DNA of 54,517 bases. Origin: Scatosoma sp900555925 (GTDB lineage: Bacteria; Bacillota; Clostridia; Christensenellales; Borkfalkiaceae). Shown one piece after another: positions 7,988 through 15,812 of this stretch (within the stretch, counting starts at the first letter, position 1; each line of letters begins with the position of its first letter). The DNA lies in the NCBI GenBank assembly GCA_959603585.1, contig CAUGYD010000013.1:1-54517 (forward strand), written 5' to 3'. The notes beneath the pieces are model-generated. The model had not been told where the DNA came from. It made no database searches and saw only the letters and a program-made list of their open reading frames with translations. Both the position numbers and the translations under genes were made by a program.

Positions 7988-8311
7988 ATGAAAAATTGTC
8001 TCCTCAGCGTCCCTTTGAGCGGCGCATTCTGGCTCATATTTTTATTCATACTCTGCTTTTTCGGCGTTCACGTCGTACGCCTCGCAAAAATAGGCTGGAA
8101 GTACCAAAAACGCCACGGAGAACCCGCTCCGACAAATTCTCAAAAGCGCGAAGCGCCCGATTCGCAGCCCCGCGAAGAAAAACCCGCCGCTCCGCAAAAT
8201 GCGCAGCCGACTCCAAACGCTCCGCCCGAACCCGTCTACTATATCGTGGAACGCAAGCGCAAACGCCCCAGAGAAACCTATTCCCCGCCCAAAGAAATTA
8301 AATTCAAATGA
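7988..8311 (+). CDS. Small single-pass membrane protein of unknown function
   Basis: A 107-aa protein with one hydrophobic helix at about residues 12-30 (FWLIFLFILCFFGVHVV), a basic stop-transfer segment (KIGWKYQKRH), a Pro/Ala/Gln-rich cytoplasmic stretch, and a strongly basic end with YYIVERKRKRPRETY and PPKEIKFK. No family was recognised. It is divergent from the DeoC-like gene and followed at once by a good terminator, which supports it being a real monocistronic gene. An in-frame ATG at 7958 would add 10 residues, but the TATAAT at 7976 would then lie inside the gene. The start at 7988 is preferred on that ground only. Confidence 0.6.
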   Translation: MKNCLLSVPLSGAFWLIFLFILCFFGVHVVRLAKIGWKYQKRHGEPAPTNSQKREAPDSQPREEKPAAPQNAQPTPNAPPEPVYYIVERKRKRPRETYSPPKEIKFK

Positions 8312-8346
8312 CAGAGCCGCTATGAAAAACGGCTCTGTTTCTTTTT
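8311..8346 (+). terminator. Rho-independent terminator
   Basis: ACAGAGCCG / CGGCTCTGT stem (8311-8319 with 8330-8338) followed by a T-rich run. It overlaps the stop codon of the small membrane protein. Confidence 0.85.
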
Positions 8347-8349
8347 TCT

Positions 8350-8751
8350 CTAAGCATCCAAAATCGTCCCGCCGATTTCGCCTTTCCTGATCATCCGCGT
8401 TTCGAGGTACCGTTTCAGTTCTTCGGGACGGACAATTCCGTGAGTATCTATGTCCCACTTTCCGAAAACATCGATCTTTACATTTCCGTAACCAAACAAC
8501 CGCCCTGAAAAACTCTGCTCTACGGATACGGACAAAACCCCTTGAAAAAGACTCTGCCGCTCCCGTTTGGAAAGAATTCCGCTCCGTTCGATTACCCTAT
8601 CTCCATAAAAAGAAATCCGAACGGATTTTATCTTTACGATTTTGACCGCCATTACGATCAAGGGAATTATTAACCAAAAAAATAAAATCTGCCAAACCGT
8701 TATTGCGCTCCAAGCGCTCTTTTTTGCCTCATACTCACATTCCGCTTTCAT
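8350..8751 (-). CDS. PH-domain (bPH_2, YdbS-like) membrane protein
   Basis: A 133-aa protein with a hydrophobic segment at about residues 20-40 (VWQILFFWLIIPLIVMAV) and then a bacterial PH domain of the bPH_2/YdbS type. The domain is recognised by SVRISFYGDRVIERSGIL, the RQSLFQGVLSVSVEQS strand and FGYGNVKIDVFG. Such proteins are membrane proteins of mostly unknown function, sometimes linked to stress resistance. The ATG at 8751 is preceded by AAAGGAG. It is transcribed away from the XRE regulator at 8848, and a perfect palindrome lies between the two. Control by that regulator is therefore likely. Confidence 0.75.
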   Translation of the reverse strand: MKAECEYEAKKSAWSAITVWQILFFWLIIPLIVMAVKIVKIKSVRISFYGDRVIERSGILSKRERQSLFQGVLSVSVEQSFSGRLFGYGNVKIDVFGKWDIDTHGIVRPEELKRYLETRMIRKGEIGGTILDA

Positions 8752-8784
8752 AAAGATTTCTCCTTTAAGTTTTTTATTGTCTGT

Positions 8785-8813
8785 ATTATATACCAAAAAT
8801 TTTGGTATGTAAT
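8785..8813 (-). promoter_or_regulatory. Promoter of the PH-domain gene, overlapped by operator
   Basis: Leftward ATTACA (8808-8813), 17 nt, TATAAT (8785-8790). The palindrome at 8790-8808 fills the spacer, so a bound regulator would block RNA polymerase. Confidence 0.6.
8790..8808. promoter_or_regulatory. Perfect 19-bp palindromic operator
   Basis: ATACCAAAA-A-TTTTGGTAT, fully symmetric about 8799. A half-site-like TTTTTGGTA recurs at 8828-8836, over the -10 box of the XRE gene. This arrangement fits an autoregulating XRE repressor that also controls the divergent PH-domain gene. Confidence 0.75.
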
Positions 8814-8847
8814 ACAAATCGAAGACCTTTTTGGTAAAATATCAAAT

Positions 8848-9048
8848 ATGAAGCAGATAAAATTTTCCGAAAATCTGAAAAATCTTCGATTGAGCGCAAA
8901 AATGACGCAGAGACAATTAGCAGGGATATTGGGAGTAAAACAAAGCACGGTAAGTGTTTGGGAAAAAGGTACACGCGAGCCCGATTTTTTGCTGTTGGCG
9001 AAAATTTGTGAAATTTTCGACGAATCGTTCGACGATATTCTCACCTAA
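8848..9048 (+). CDS. Small XRE-family (Cro/CI-like) helix-turn-helix regulator
   Basis: A 66-aa protein that is almost entirely one HTH domain: NLKNLRLSAKMTQRQLAGIL followed by the recognition helix VKQSTVSVWEKG and REPDFLLLAKICEIF. It has no sensor domain. It most likely binds the palindrome in the 97-bp gap to the divergent PH-domain gene. No ribosome-binding site precedes the ATG; an extended -10 (TGGTAAAAT) ends 7 nt before it, so its transcript is probably leaderless. Confidence 0.85.
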   Translation: MKQIKFSENLKNLRLSAKMTQRQLAGILGVKQSTVSVWEKGTREPDFLLLAKICEIFDESFDDILT

Positions 9049-9081
9049 CGAAAAATTGTTTTTGAATTCCCGAAAAAATTA

Positions 9082-9113
9082 AAACGGGGAAGGGCGAATG
9101 CCCTTCCCCGTTT
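9082..9113. terminator. Bidirectional terminator between XRE gene and rsfS
   Basis: Perfect 14-bp stem, AAACGGGGAAGGGC / GCCCTTCCCCGTTT, with a GAAT loop, lying between two convergent genes. Confidence 0.9.
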
Positions 9114-9120
9114 ATTAGCG

Positions 9121-9492
9121 TTATTTTTCTTCTTCCTCTACGTATTTTTCGAGATTTCCGCCGTCCTCCCACAGCCGTTCGAGGTGATAAAACAGCCGCG
9201 TTTCGTCGTTGAAAATATGCACGATGACATCGCCGTAGTCGATGACTGCCCAACGTCCGTCGTGAACGCCTTCGGTGCGGGTGGGTTGAAGATTATAAAG
9301 AGATTCGATTTTCTCTTCGACGTGTTCGCCGAGCGCGCGGATTTGCGTGGAGCTGCTGCCGCTGGCGAGCACGAAATAGTCGCACAATACCGTTTTATCG
9401 CGCACGTAAATCGTGACGATATCTCTCCCCCGTCGATCCGCAAGTGCTTTACAGGCCGCTTTTGCAAGTTCTTTACTGCTGATTTCCGACAT
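9121..9492 (-). CDS. rsfS: Ribosomal silencing factor RsfS
   Basis: RsfS (YbeB/Iojap family) binds ribosomal protein L14 and blocks subunit joining when nutrients are scarce. The 123-aa product shows the family core: CDYFVLASGSSSTQIRAL, then RTEGVHDGRWAVIDYGDVIVHIF, then RLFYHLERLWEDG. The ATG at 9492 has AAGGAG at 6-nt spacing. It follows the nadD-yqeK fusion by 82 nt on the same strand, the usual nadD-yqeK-rsfS order of Firmicutes. Confidence 0.96.
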   Translation of the reverse strand: MSEISSKELAKAACKALADRRGRDIVTIYVRDKTVLCDYFVLASGSSSTQIRALGEHVEEKIESLYNLQPTRTEGVHDGRWAVIDYGDVIVHIFNDETRLFYHLERLWEDGGNLEKYVEEEEK

Positions 9493-9574
9493 AATTATTC
9501 TCCTTGTCCGTTTTATTTTCTTCGTTGTTTTTTGGTTCGACTCTTCCTTTTTTCCGAACCTTATCCGTCAAAAT

Positions 9575-10711
9575 TTATGCTTGTTCCCGCTTCAAAAACT
9601 CATAGGCCTCACGCGTAAGCGGATAGATTTCTCCGCCCGATTTTTCGAGATAGGAAAGCGTATCTTTGAGCGCCTGCCGCATACACGGATCCAAGCCCTC
9701 TTCGCGGAAAATTCTGCGAAGTTTTTCCACTCCGTCGAATTGCCGCCCGCTTTCCAGCATATCGGAGAGAAACACCAATTTTTCGAGGGAAGTCATGTCC
9801 GCCCGTCCGCTGGTATGATAGCGAATGGCATCGAGCACTTCCCCGTCCGTCACCTCAAAAAATTTTTCCGCGACGTATGCGCCCGAATACTGATGCAGGA
9901 CGGGTTCGGGCACTCCCTTCGGCGGGCGAAAGCCGCGAAGATACGGCGAATCGGGCGGAAGATTTTTCGCGCAGTCGTGAAAGAGCGCCGCCGTCACCGC
10001 TTGTTTTTCGGAAATTCCGAATTTCGCGGCATATTCCGCCGCGAACAACGCGACGCGGATACTGTGCGCCCGCCTTGACGGCTTTTCGAGAAGCAGAGCT
10101 TCCCGCGCATGCGGAATTTCGTATAATCTGTTTTTGCGGATATATTCGGCCGTTTTTGCGCCGACGAGGGAAATCACGTCCTCTCCCGCCGCGGCCAATA
10201 CCCGAACCTCCGTCGAGGAAACGTCTTTTCCGTCGTAACGGATAATCGCAAAATCCGTTTGGAAACGCGCGGTAAAATCTTTCAGTTCCTTTTCCGTCCA
10301 ACCCGGTTTTTCCGCGCGCGCGCATACTGCCAAGGAGGCGAGAGATAAAATTTCCTCCGGATTCCGCCAAGTAGGAAAATCGCGGAGCATATCCGTCCCT
10401 ACCAACCAAAAGAGTTTTGCGGCAGGGTATAACTCCCGAAAACGACGACAGGTGAGATAAGTGTAGCTGGTCCCGCCTTGTCGGATCTCGCAATCGCTGA
10501 CCTCCGTCCGCGGGCAATCGTTAAAAGCGATGCGGCACATTTCAAGCCGATTCTCGTCGGAAGAAAGAACCTTATCCTTTTTATGCGGCGGCGTATGTGC
10601 GGGAACGACAAACAGCTTATCTAAATTCAAGCTCCCCACCGCCGCCGCGGCAAGCCGCACGTGTTCGAGGTGAGGCGGATCGAACGACCCGCCGAAAATT
10701 CCGATATTCAT
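9575..10711 (-). CDS. nadD: Fused nicotinate-nucleotide adenylyltransferase (NadD) and HD-domain YqeK phosphohydrolase
   Basis: One 378-aa protein joins two enzymes that are usually separate neighbours. Residues 1-195 are NadD, which adenylylates nicotinate mononucleotide in NAD synthesis: GGSFDPPHLEH (His14, His17) and the SSTEVR motif at 165-170. Residues about 205-378 are YqeK, an HD-domain hydrolase that splits diadenosine tetraphosphate: His216, HD at 245-246, then RYHTSGRADMTSLEKLVFLSD. Both active sites look complete. The start at 10711 is preceded by a full promoter whose -10 box ends 6 nt before the ATG, with no clear Shine-Dalgarno. Sequencing artefact is unlikely because the linker is continuous. 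Confidence 0.93.
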   Translation of the reverse strand: MNIGIFGGSFDPPHLEHVRLAAAAVGSLNLDKLFVVPAHTPPHKKDKVLSSDENRLEMCRIAFNDCPRTEVSDCEIRQGGTSYTYLTCRRFRELYPAAKLFWLVGTDMLRDFPTWRNPEEILSLASLAVCARAEKPGWTEKELKDFTARFQTDFAIIRYDGKDVSSTEVRVLAAAGEDVISLVGAKTAEYIRKNRLYEIPHAREALLLEKPSRRAHSIRVALFAAEYAAKFGISEKQAVTAALFHDCAKNLPPDSPYLRGFRPPKGVPEPVLHQYSGAYVAEKFFEVTDGEVLDAIRYHTSGRADMTSLEKLVFLSDMLESGRQFDGVEKLRRIFREEGLDPCMRQALKDTLSYLEKSGGEIYPLTREAYEFLKREQA

Positions 10712-10717
10712 ATTTCC

Positions 10718-10746
10718 ATTATACTATATATTTACGAATTTTTCAA
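10718..10746 (-). promoter_or_regulatory. Promoter placing transcription start at the nadD start codon
   Basis: Leftward TTGAAA (10741-10746), exactly 17 nt, TATAAT (10718-10723), then GGAAAT and the ATG. With a normal 6-7 nt distance from the -10 box, RNA would begin at the A of ATG. Confidence 0.8.
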
Positions 10747-10781
10747 GTTTAGAAGCCGAAATTTCCGTCAAAAATAAAAAC

Positions 10782-11549
10782 ATGAAAAAATCCGCTTTTA
10801 TTTCAGATATATTATTCGCCTTCGCGGTGACCTTTATCCCCGCGCTGTGCCTGTTCCGCTACTTACGTATCCCGCTGTCCGCCTCGCTGTTGTTCGCGGC
10901 CGCCGCGGGAATCCTCGTCGCTCTGCCCGTATGGTTCTTTCTCGACAGAAAGCGCGAAAAACTCTTTTTGAAAAAACAGGACGAAGAGACGATGGAAAAA
11001 CTCATGCTGCATCTCGCTCTGTCCACCCCGCGACAAAACGCCGAATTTTTCCGCCGCTTTTTTGCGGCAAAGGAGGAAAACGGAGAGACGAAAACGCGCA
11101 CGGCAGCGGGACTCTACGCCGTGGAAACGGCGGAAATTCTCTATTTTCCCCTCTTTACCGTACGCCCCGCGGACGGAGACGAGGCCGCGGCCGTCGTTCG
11201 GGCGAAAACGGAAAAACAAAAATGTATCCTCTGCGGACAGCTTTCCCCCGAAGCGGAAAAGCTCTGTTCCCGCTTGAATATCCAAACAAAAGTCGCAAAG
11301 GACGTATACGCCATACTCAAAGAGGGAAACGCTTTGCCCGAGCATTACCTTTGCGAAGAAGCATTTGCCAAGAAAAAGAAAAAACGCCTCAAACTGTATT
11401 TTGCAAAAAGCAACAGCCGACATTTTCTCCTCGGCGGAATCCTCATTCTTTTGACCTCGCTCATTACCCCCTTTCCCCTCTACTATCTCATTTTCGGAAG
11501 CGCGCTGATCATCTCTTCCGTATTTGTACGCATTTTCGGATACCGCTGA
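10782..11549 (+). CDS. Four-helix membrane protein of unknown function
   Basis: A 255-aa protein with two hydrophobic helices near the N terminus (about residues 8-28 and 33-53), a charged cytoplasmic middle of about 150 residues and two helices near the C terminus (about 210-250, LLGGILILLTSLITPFPLYY and following). The middle holds CILC and CSRL-type cysteines but no recognised enzyme motif. No family was identified. It is divergent from nadD with a 70-bp gap and stands alone. No Shine-Dalgarno is evident before the ATG. Confidence 0.65.
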   Translation: MKKSAFISDILFAFAVTFIPALCLFRYLRIPLSASLLFAAAAGILVALPVWFFLDRKREKLFLKKQDEETMEKLMLHLALSTPRQNAEFFRRFFAAKEENGETKTRTAAGLYAVETAEILYFPLFTVRPADGDEAAAVVRAKTEKQKCILCGQLSPEAEKLCSRLNIQTKVAKDVYAILKEGNALPEHYLCEEAFAKKKKKRLKLYFAKSNSRHFLLGGILILLTSLITPFPLYYLIFGSALIISSVFVRIFGYR

Positions 11550-11660
11550 CAAAAAGCCGAAAAATCTTTCAACGAAAACAGCCCGTCCGCCGTATCTGAA
11601 ACCGATATTAAAATTTTTTGCGGCTTATTCGGTTCTCTTACGGATTTGACTTTACATTTC

Positions 11661-13184
11661 TCAAAGCGCGTCGGATTTTTCAAGACTCAAAAACGCTCTG
11701 CCCAAAAACTCGATTTCGTCGGAGGCCGTGAGGGAATATTCCCCCGTCGTTTCCGCCGCGAGTTCCGCGGCTTTTCCGGCGAGATACGCGCCTGCAACGG
11801 CGCCGTCGAACGCGGACAAGCCGCCCGCGCAAAGGCCTGCGACGAGCCCCGAAAGCACATCGCCGCTTCCGCCCTTGGCCTGAGCGGGGGTCCCCGAAAT
11901 GTTGATCGCCGTCCTTTGGCCGTCGGAAATGACGGTCGCCGCGCCCTTCAACAATACCGTAACGCCGTATTTTTCGGCGAATTCCTTCGGGGCGTCCAGC
12001 CCTGCGGCCAAGATTTCCGAAATCTCCTTTCCCGTCAAACGGGAAAATTCCTTTATGTGCGGCGTGAGGAGAACGTCGCATTTCTTATTCTCAAAAATTT
12101 CCGAAAGGCGGTCTCTGCCGTATTTCGCGAGACTGTTGAGCGCGTCTGCGTCGAGGAGCAGGCGCCCCGTATATTCCTTCAAAAGATAACACACGCCTTG
12201 AAACACGTCCTCGGACACGCCCGTTCCCATTCCGAACGCCACCGCGGAAAACGGAAGCAGTTTTTCAAACTCCGTTTCGCTGAACGAAACCCTGCCCCCT
12301 TTTCCGAGCGGAGAAAGCAATACTTCGGGAAGTCTGAGAACGAACGAAGGCAGGATTTTTTCGGGCAGGAACAGGAAAGTATATCCCGCCCCGCTCCGCA
12401 GCGCCGCGGCGGCGGAAAGGTATGCCGCCCCCGTATAGGCTTCGCTGCCCGCGACGACGGCGACGCGGCCGTAAGTTCCCTTATGGGTATTCCGACTGCG
12501 CTTCGGAAGAAGGGCGGCGACCTCCTCCCGTCCGACGAGAAAGGCATAGTTTTGCCCGTCCGGAAGTTCGGGCAGAGAAATGCCGATATCCGCTCTCCCG
12601 CGTTCGCCCGAAAGGTCTATTCCGTCGCCCAAGAATACCCCCGCCTTATATTCTCCGATACAGAGCGTCTTGTCCGCTCTTACGGCCTTTTCTGCGGCAA
12701 TACCGCTGTTTCCCGATACGCCCGAAGGAATATCCGCGGACAGCACTTTCGCGCCCGAAGCGTTGATATAATCGGCCGCGACGGCGTCTTTGCCGCGAAG
12801 CTCGCCCGAAAAGCCCGTTCCGTACAGGCAGTCCACGACGAGAGAAAAGCGGCGGCGCGGAAAGACCGAATACACCTCCCCGCCCGATTTTTCAAATTCC
12901 TCTTTATTCCTTTTACATTCGGCGGAAAATTTTTCCGCCGTACACAGAACCGCGACCGATATTCCCTTTCGCAAAAGCAGCCGCGCGCAAACAAACCCGT
13001 CCCCGCCGTTATTTCCGCCACCGCAGACGCAGAGCACGTCCCCGCCCGCGGGACACATTCTTTCCGCTTCCGCCGCGAGCGCCGCTCCCGCCCGTTCCAT
13101 TAAGGTCAAAGACGGTACCTTCAATTCGTTGATCGTGAACCCGTCCGCCGCGCGCATCTGCGCGTTTGTAAGTACGTAACGCAT
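11661..13184 (-). CDS. nnr: Bifunctional NAD(P)HX epimerase / ADP-dependent NAD(P)HX dehydratase
   Basis: Metabolite-repair enzyme that restores hydrated NADH and NADPH. The 507-aa protein has the YjeF N-terminal epimerase domain (1 to about 212) with GGGNNGGDG at 55-63 and VVDCLYGTGF at 116-125, and the ribokinase-like dehydratase domain (about 215-507) with GRVAVVAGS, DADALN at 345-350, LLTPHIKEF and the catalytic GSGDVLSG at 439-446. The start at 13184 has AGAGGAGG upstream. It lies 11 nt after birA and is probably co-transcribed with recX and birA. Confidence 0.95.
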   Translation of the reverse strand: MRYVLTNAQMRAADGFTINELKVPSLTLMERAGAALAAEAERMCPAGGDVLCVCGGGNNGGDGFVCARLLLRKGISVAVLCTAEKFSAECKRNKEEFEKSGGEVYSVFPRRRFSLVVDCLYGTGFSGELRGKDAVAADYINASGAKVLSADIPSGVSGNSGIAAEKAVRADKTLCIGEYKAGVFLGDGIDLSGERGRADIGISLPELPDGQNYAFLVGREEVAALLPKRSRNTHKGTYGRVAVVAGSEAYTGAAYLSAAAALRSGAGYTFLFLPEKILPSFVLRLPEVLLSPLGKGGRVSFSETEFEKLLPFSAVAFGMGTGVSEDVFQGVCYLLKEYTGRLLLDADALNSLAKYGRDRLSEIFENKKCDVLLTPHIKEFSRLTGKEISEILAAGLDAPKEFAEKYGVTVLLKGAATVISDGQRTAINISGTPAQAKGGSGDVLSGLVAGLCAGGLSAFDGAVAGAYLAGKAAELAAETTGEYSLTASDEIEFLGRAFLSLEKSDAL

Positions 13185-13195
13185 TTTTTCCTCCT

Positions 13196-13882
13196 CTATT
13201 CAAAACGGAGAGAGACCTCCGCGGCCGCAAACCGCTTCATCTCCCCGCCGACTTCCGCGAGCAATCCGCCCCGTTCGTCCACGTCTACCGCGCGGGCGGG
13301 AATTTTCCGCTCTCCCGAAAGGAGCAGGACGGGACGGCCGAGAAAACCTATCCGTTTTCGGTATTCCTCCATGGGGAAAATTTTGCCCGACTCCTCTATC
13401 AAAACATTTTCCGCTTCTTCCCGATCAAAAAATTTCCCCGCCGCCGAACGCATGGAAATCGCCGTTTCCGAAAGTTCGGGGGGAAGCTCGTTATTGACGT
13501 TCAATCCGATTCCCACGACGGAACAAGAAATTTTATTCCCCGAAAATGTATTTTCGATGAGGATTCCGCAAATCTTTTTTCCGTGCACGTAAACGTCGTT
13601 CGGCCATTTGATTTCCGCCTCAAAGCCGTACTTTTCCAGCGTCCTGCATACGGCGACGGAGGCGCTCGCCATGATCAAAAACGCGTTTGCGGCAGGAAAG
13701 TTTTCATAAAACGTCAATCTCGTAAGGTACACGCCGCCCGCCGCGGAAGAAAAACTCCTGCCCTTCGTGCCCTTCCCCCCCGTCTGGCGAAGCGCCGTCA
13801 CGACTAAATTTTCACCTCGTTCGCGGAGAGATTTCGCGACTTCGTTCGTTGAAGTCGTCTCTTTCAAGTCGATTCTTTTCAT
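13196..13882 (-). CDS. birA: Biotin-[acetyl-CoA-carboxylase] ligase, without DNA-binding domain
   Basis: Attaches biotin to the carrier lysine of acetyl-CoA carboxylase or other biotin enzymes. The 228-aa protein begins right at the catalytic domain (LKETTSTNEVAKSL); the biotinyl-AMP loop appears as TGGKGTKGRSF in place of the usual GRGR form, and KWPNDVYVHGKKICGILIE follows. The small C-terminal domain is present. There is no N-terminal helix-turn-helix, so it cannot act as the biotin repressor. The ATG at 13882 is preceded by GAGGAA; the longer upstream frame overlaps recX and is rejected. The gap to recX is 4 nt. Confidence 0.92.
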   Translation of the reverse strand: MKRIDLKETTSTNEVAKSLRERGENLVVTALRQTGGKGTKGRSFSSAAGGVYLTRLTFYENFPAANAFLIMASASVAVCRTLEKYGFEAEIKWPNDVYVHGKKICGILIENTFSGNKISCSVVGIGLNVNNELPPELSETAISMRSAAGKFFDREEAENVLIEESGKIFPMEEYRKRIGFLGRPVLLLSGERKIPARAVDVDERGGLLAEVGGEMKRFAAAEVSLRFE

Positions 13883-13886
13883 GCCG

Positions 13887-14504
13887 TTATTCCTCTTCCG
13901 TATCTCCGAAGGCGGACAATGCCGCACGGGCCGTCTCGTATTCAAACCCTTTCCCGAGCAGATACCGAAATGCCTTGTAAAGCGTAGCTCTGTCGCAGGA
14001 CTTTCCGCGCATATATTTTTCGAGAAGGCGCCCCGCCGTCTCTTCCTCTCCTTCCAATCCTTCCGTGGCCGCCGATATGTGTTCTTCGGCTACGCCTTTG
14101 CTTTTCAGTTCCAGACGAATGAGCCTCACGCCCTTCCTTTTTACGGCGGCGTGCGCGTAATTTTCCGCATAGGAACCGTCGTCGAGAAAGCCGTATTCTC
14201 GCATCTTTCCGAGCACGTATTCCACTACGGCGGGGAGATACCCCTTGCCTTCGAGGTATTCCTTCACCTGCTTTTCCGTCTTTTGCGCCGCGGAAATGTG
14301 CGTAAGCGCCTTATCGAGCGCCGTAGATTTTTCGCTCTCCAACTGAATGGCCGAGAGTTTTTCCAAATCCACGATCTGTCCCGCTTTGAGCCGGTTTTTC
14401 ACGGCCGCTTCCAACGTCAGGCCGCAATAAAAACGACCGTCCACAAAAACATTACACCTCGTTTTATCCTTCACCTGCGGCGTGATGGCCGTAATCTCGC
14501 TCAA
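13887..14504 (-). CDS. recX: RecX family regulator of RecA, TTG start
   Basis: RecX modulates RecA filaments. The 205-aa protein shows the three-helix repeats of the family: KALTHISAAQKTEKQVKEYL with YLPAVVEYVLGKMREYGFLDD and YAENYAHAAVKRKGVRLIRLELKSKGV written as successive modules. The best start is a TTG at 14504 because AAAGGAGG lies 8 nt in front; an ATG further upstream at 14585 has no ribosome-binding site and overlaps the promoter -35. It is the first gene of recX-birA-nnr. The promoter is at 14557-14585. Confidence 0.88.
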   Translation of the reverse strand: MSEITAITPQVKDKTRCNVFVDGRFYCGLTLEAAVKNRLKAGQIVDLEKLSAIQLESEKSTALDKALTHISAAQKTEKQVKEYLEGKGYLPAVVEYVLGKMREYGFLDDGSYAENYAHAAVKRKGVRLIRLELKSKGVAEEHISAATEGLEGEEETAGRLLEKYMRGKSCDRATLYKAFRYLLGKGFEYETARAALSAFGDTEEE

Positions 14505-14556
14505 AAAAAGCGCCTCCTTTCCCCGAACAAAAAATGTTCCCACGGGATATAAAAAT

Positions 14557-14585
14557 ATTGTATCATTATTATAAGTAAAAGTCAA
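14557..14585 (-). promoter_or_regulatory. Promoter of recX-birA-nnr
   Basis: Leftward TTGACT (14580-14585), 17 nt, TACAAT (14557-14562). A short inverted repeat GAACA-N5-TGTTC at 14525-14539 lies in the leader; its spacing does not match the usual Gram-positive LexA box. Confidence 0.8.
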
Positions 14586-14617
14586 CCCTCGTTATGCGCA
14601 AAAAAATTACATATCCG

Positions 14618-14646
14618 TTGACTTTCGGAAAAAATGCGCCTATAAT
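14618..14646 (+). promoter_or_regulatory. Promoter of ilvE
   Basis: TTGACT (14618-14623), 17-nt spacer, TATAAT (14641-14646); the ATG at 14683 has AAAGGAT in front. Confidence 0.85.
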
Positions 14647-14682
14647 AAATTTATAGAAATCTCTTTTCAAAGGATACCGACA

Positions 14683-15693
14683 ATGAAAAAAAACGAATTG
14701 GATTTTCAAAACCTTCCCTTTGCATATATGAAAACGCCTTTCCGATTTGTCGCTCGCTACAAAGACGGCGTTTGGGAGAAAGGAAAGCTCACCCGAAATG
14801 CCGAAATCGTCCTCAGCGAAAGCGCGGGAGTCTTACAATATGCACAAACCTGTTTTGAAGGTCTCAAAGCCTATACCGCAAAGGACGGAAAGATCGTCTG
14901 CTTTCGCCCCGATCTGAACGCCGAACGAATGGAGGAATCCGCCAAGCGTCTCGAAATGCCCGTCTATCCGAAAGAAAAATTTCTGGATGCCGTGCGAAAA
15001 GTCGTAAGGGCGAACGAAGAATATGTTCCGCCCTACGGAAGCGGTGCGGCGCTCTATTTGCGTCCGTTTTTGTTTGCCACGGGAAATGTTTTGGGCGTAA
15101 AACCCGCTTCGGAATATGAATTCCGCATTTTTGCATCCCCCGTAGGCCCCTATTTTAAGAGCGGAATACGGCCCGTTTCCCTTAAAGTCTCCCCGTTTGA
15201 CCGAGCCGCACCCCACGGAACCGGGCACGTGAAAGCGGGACTGAATTACGCCATGAGTCTATATTCGGGAGCCTTGGCTCATGCGGAGGGTTACGACGAG
15301 AATCTATATCTCGACGCCGCCACGCGCACGTGTGTGGAAGAAACGGGCGGAGCAAATTTCATTTTCGTTACGAGGGACGGGAAATTCGTCACGCCTGCCT
15401 CTCCTACCATTCTGCCCTCCATTACCCGACGGTCCCTTGCCTATGTAGCAGAGCATTACCTCGGCATGCCCGTCGAAGAACGTCCCGTCCCGTTCAAGGA
15501 AGTTCCTTCTTTTTCAGAATGTGGTCTCTGTGGCACTGCCGCCGTCCTTACTCCCGTGGGAAAGATTGTCGACGGGGAAAACGAAATTCTCTTTTCTTCC
15601 TCAGAAACGCTCATAAAGCTGAAAAAGACGCTCACGGCGATACAGTTGAAAGAGACGGACGCACCGGAAAACTGGATATTTGAAATCAAATAA
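14683..15693 (+). CDS. ilvE: Branched-chain amino acid aminotransferase
   Basis: PLP enzyme (fold type IV) that interconverts leucine, isoleucine and valine with their keto acids. The 336-aa length fits the long bacterial BCAT II-like group. The PLP lysine is Lys184 in GTGHVKAGLNYA; other family motifs are CFEGLKAY near residue 57, ALYLRPFLFATG, and EETGGANFIFV with TRRSLAYVAEHYLG near the C-terminal half. It is monocistronic, with its own consensus promoter and 119 bp to the next gene. Confidence 0.95.
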   Translation: MKKNELDFQNLPFAYMKTPFRFVARYKDGVWEKGKLTRNAEIVLSESAGVLQYAQTCFEGLKAYTAKDGKIVCFRPDLNAERMEESAKRLEMPVYPKEKFLDAVRKVVRANEEYVPPYGSGAALYLRPFLFATGNVLGVKPASEYEFRIFASPVGPYFKSGIRPVSLKVSPFDRAAPHGTGHVKAGLNYAMSLYSGALAHAEGYDENLYLDAATRTCVEETGGANFIFVTRDGKFVTPASPTILPSITRRSLAYVAEHYLGMPVEERPVPFKEVPSFSECGLCGTAAVLTPVGKIVDGENEILFSSSETLIKLKKTLTAIQLKETDAPENWIFEIK

Positions 15694-15742
15694 TTCCCGA
15701 ATGGAAGAGGTAAAAAGTAAATGAAGAAAAGCTCAAAAAAAG

Positions 15743-15771
15743 TTTACTTTCGACAAAAATTGTGCTACAAT
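15743..15771 (+). promoter_or_regulatory. Promoter of the phosphoribosyltransferase gene
   Basis: TTTACT (15743-15748), 17 nt, TACAAT (15766-15771); AAGGAG precedes the ATG at 15813. No purine-riboswitch-like fold was recognised in the short leader. Confidence 0.75.
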
Positions 15772-15812
15772 AGATTGGGTTTGAAAACGATTACTTTTAA
15801 GGAGTCTGTTCC

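Noticed and set aside
6941..8311. Long plus-strand open frame of 456 codons
   Set aside because: Most of it is antisense to the DeoC-like gene, with an Arg/His/Phe-rich composition typical of shadow frames. Only its last 107 codons form a credible gene.
14525..14539. GAACA-N5-TGTTC near recX as an SOS (LexA) box
   Set aside because: The distance between half-sites is 7 nt (GAAC to GTTC), not the 4 nt of the Gram-positive box, and no other site of this kind was seen.
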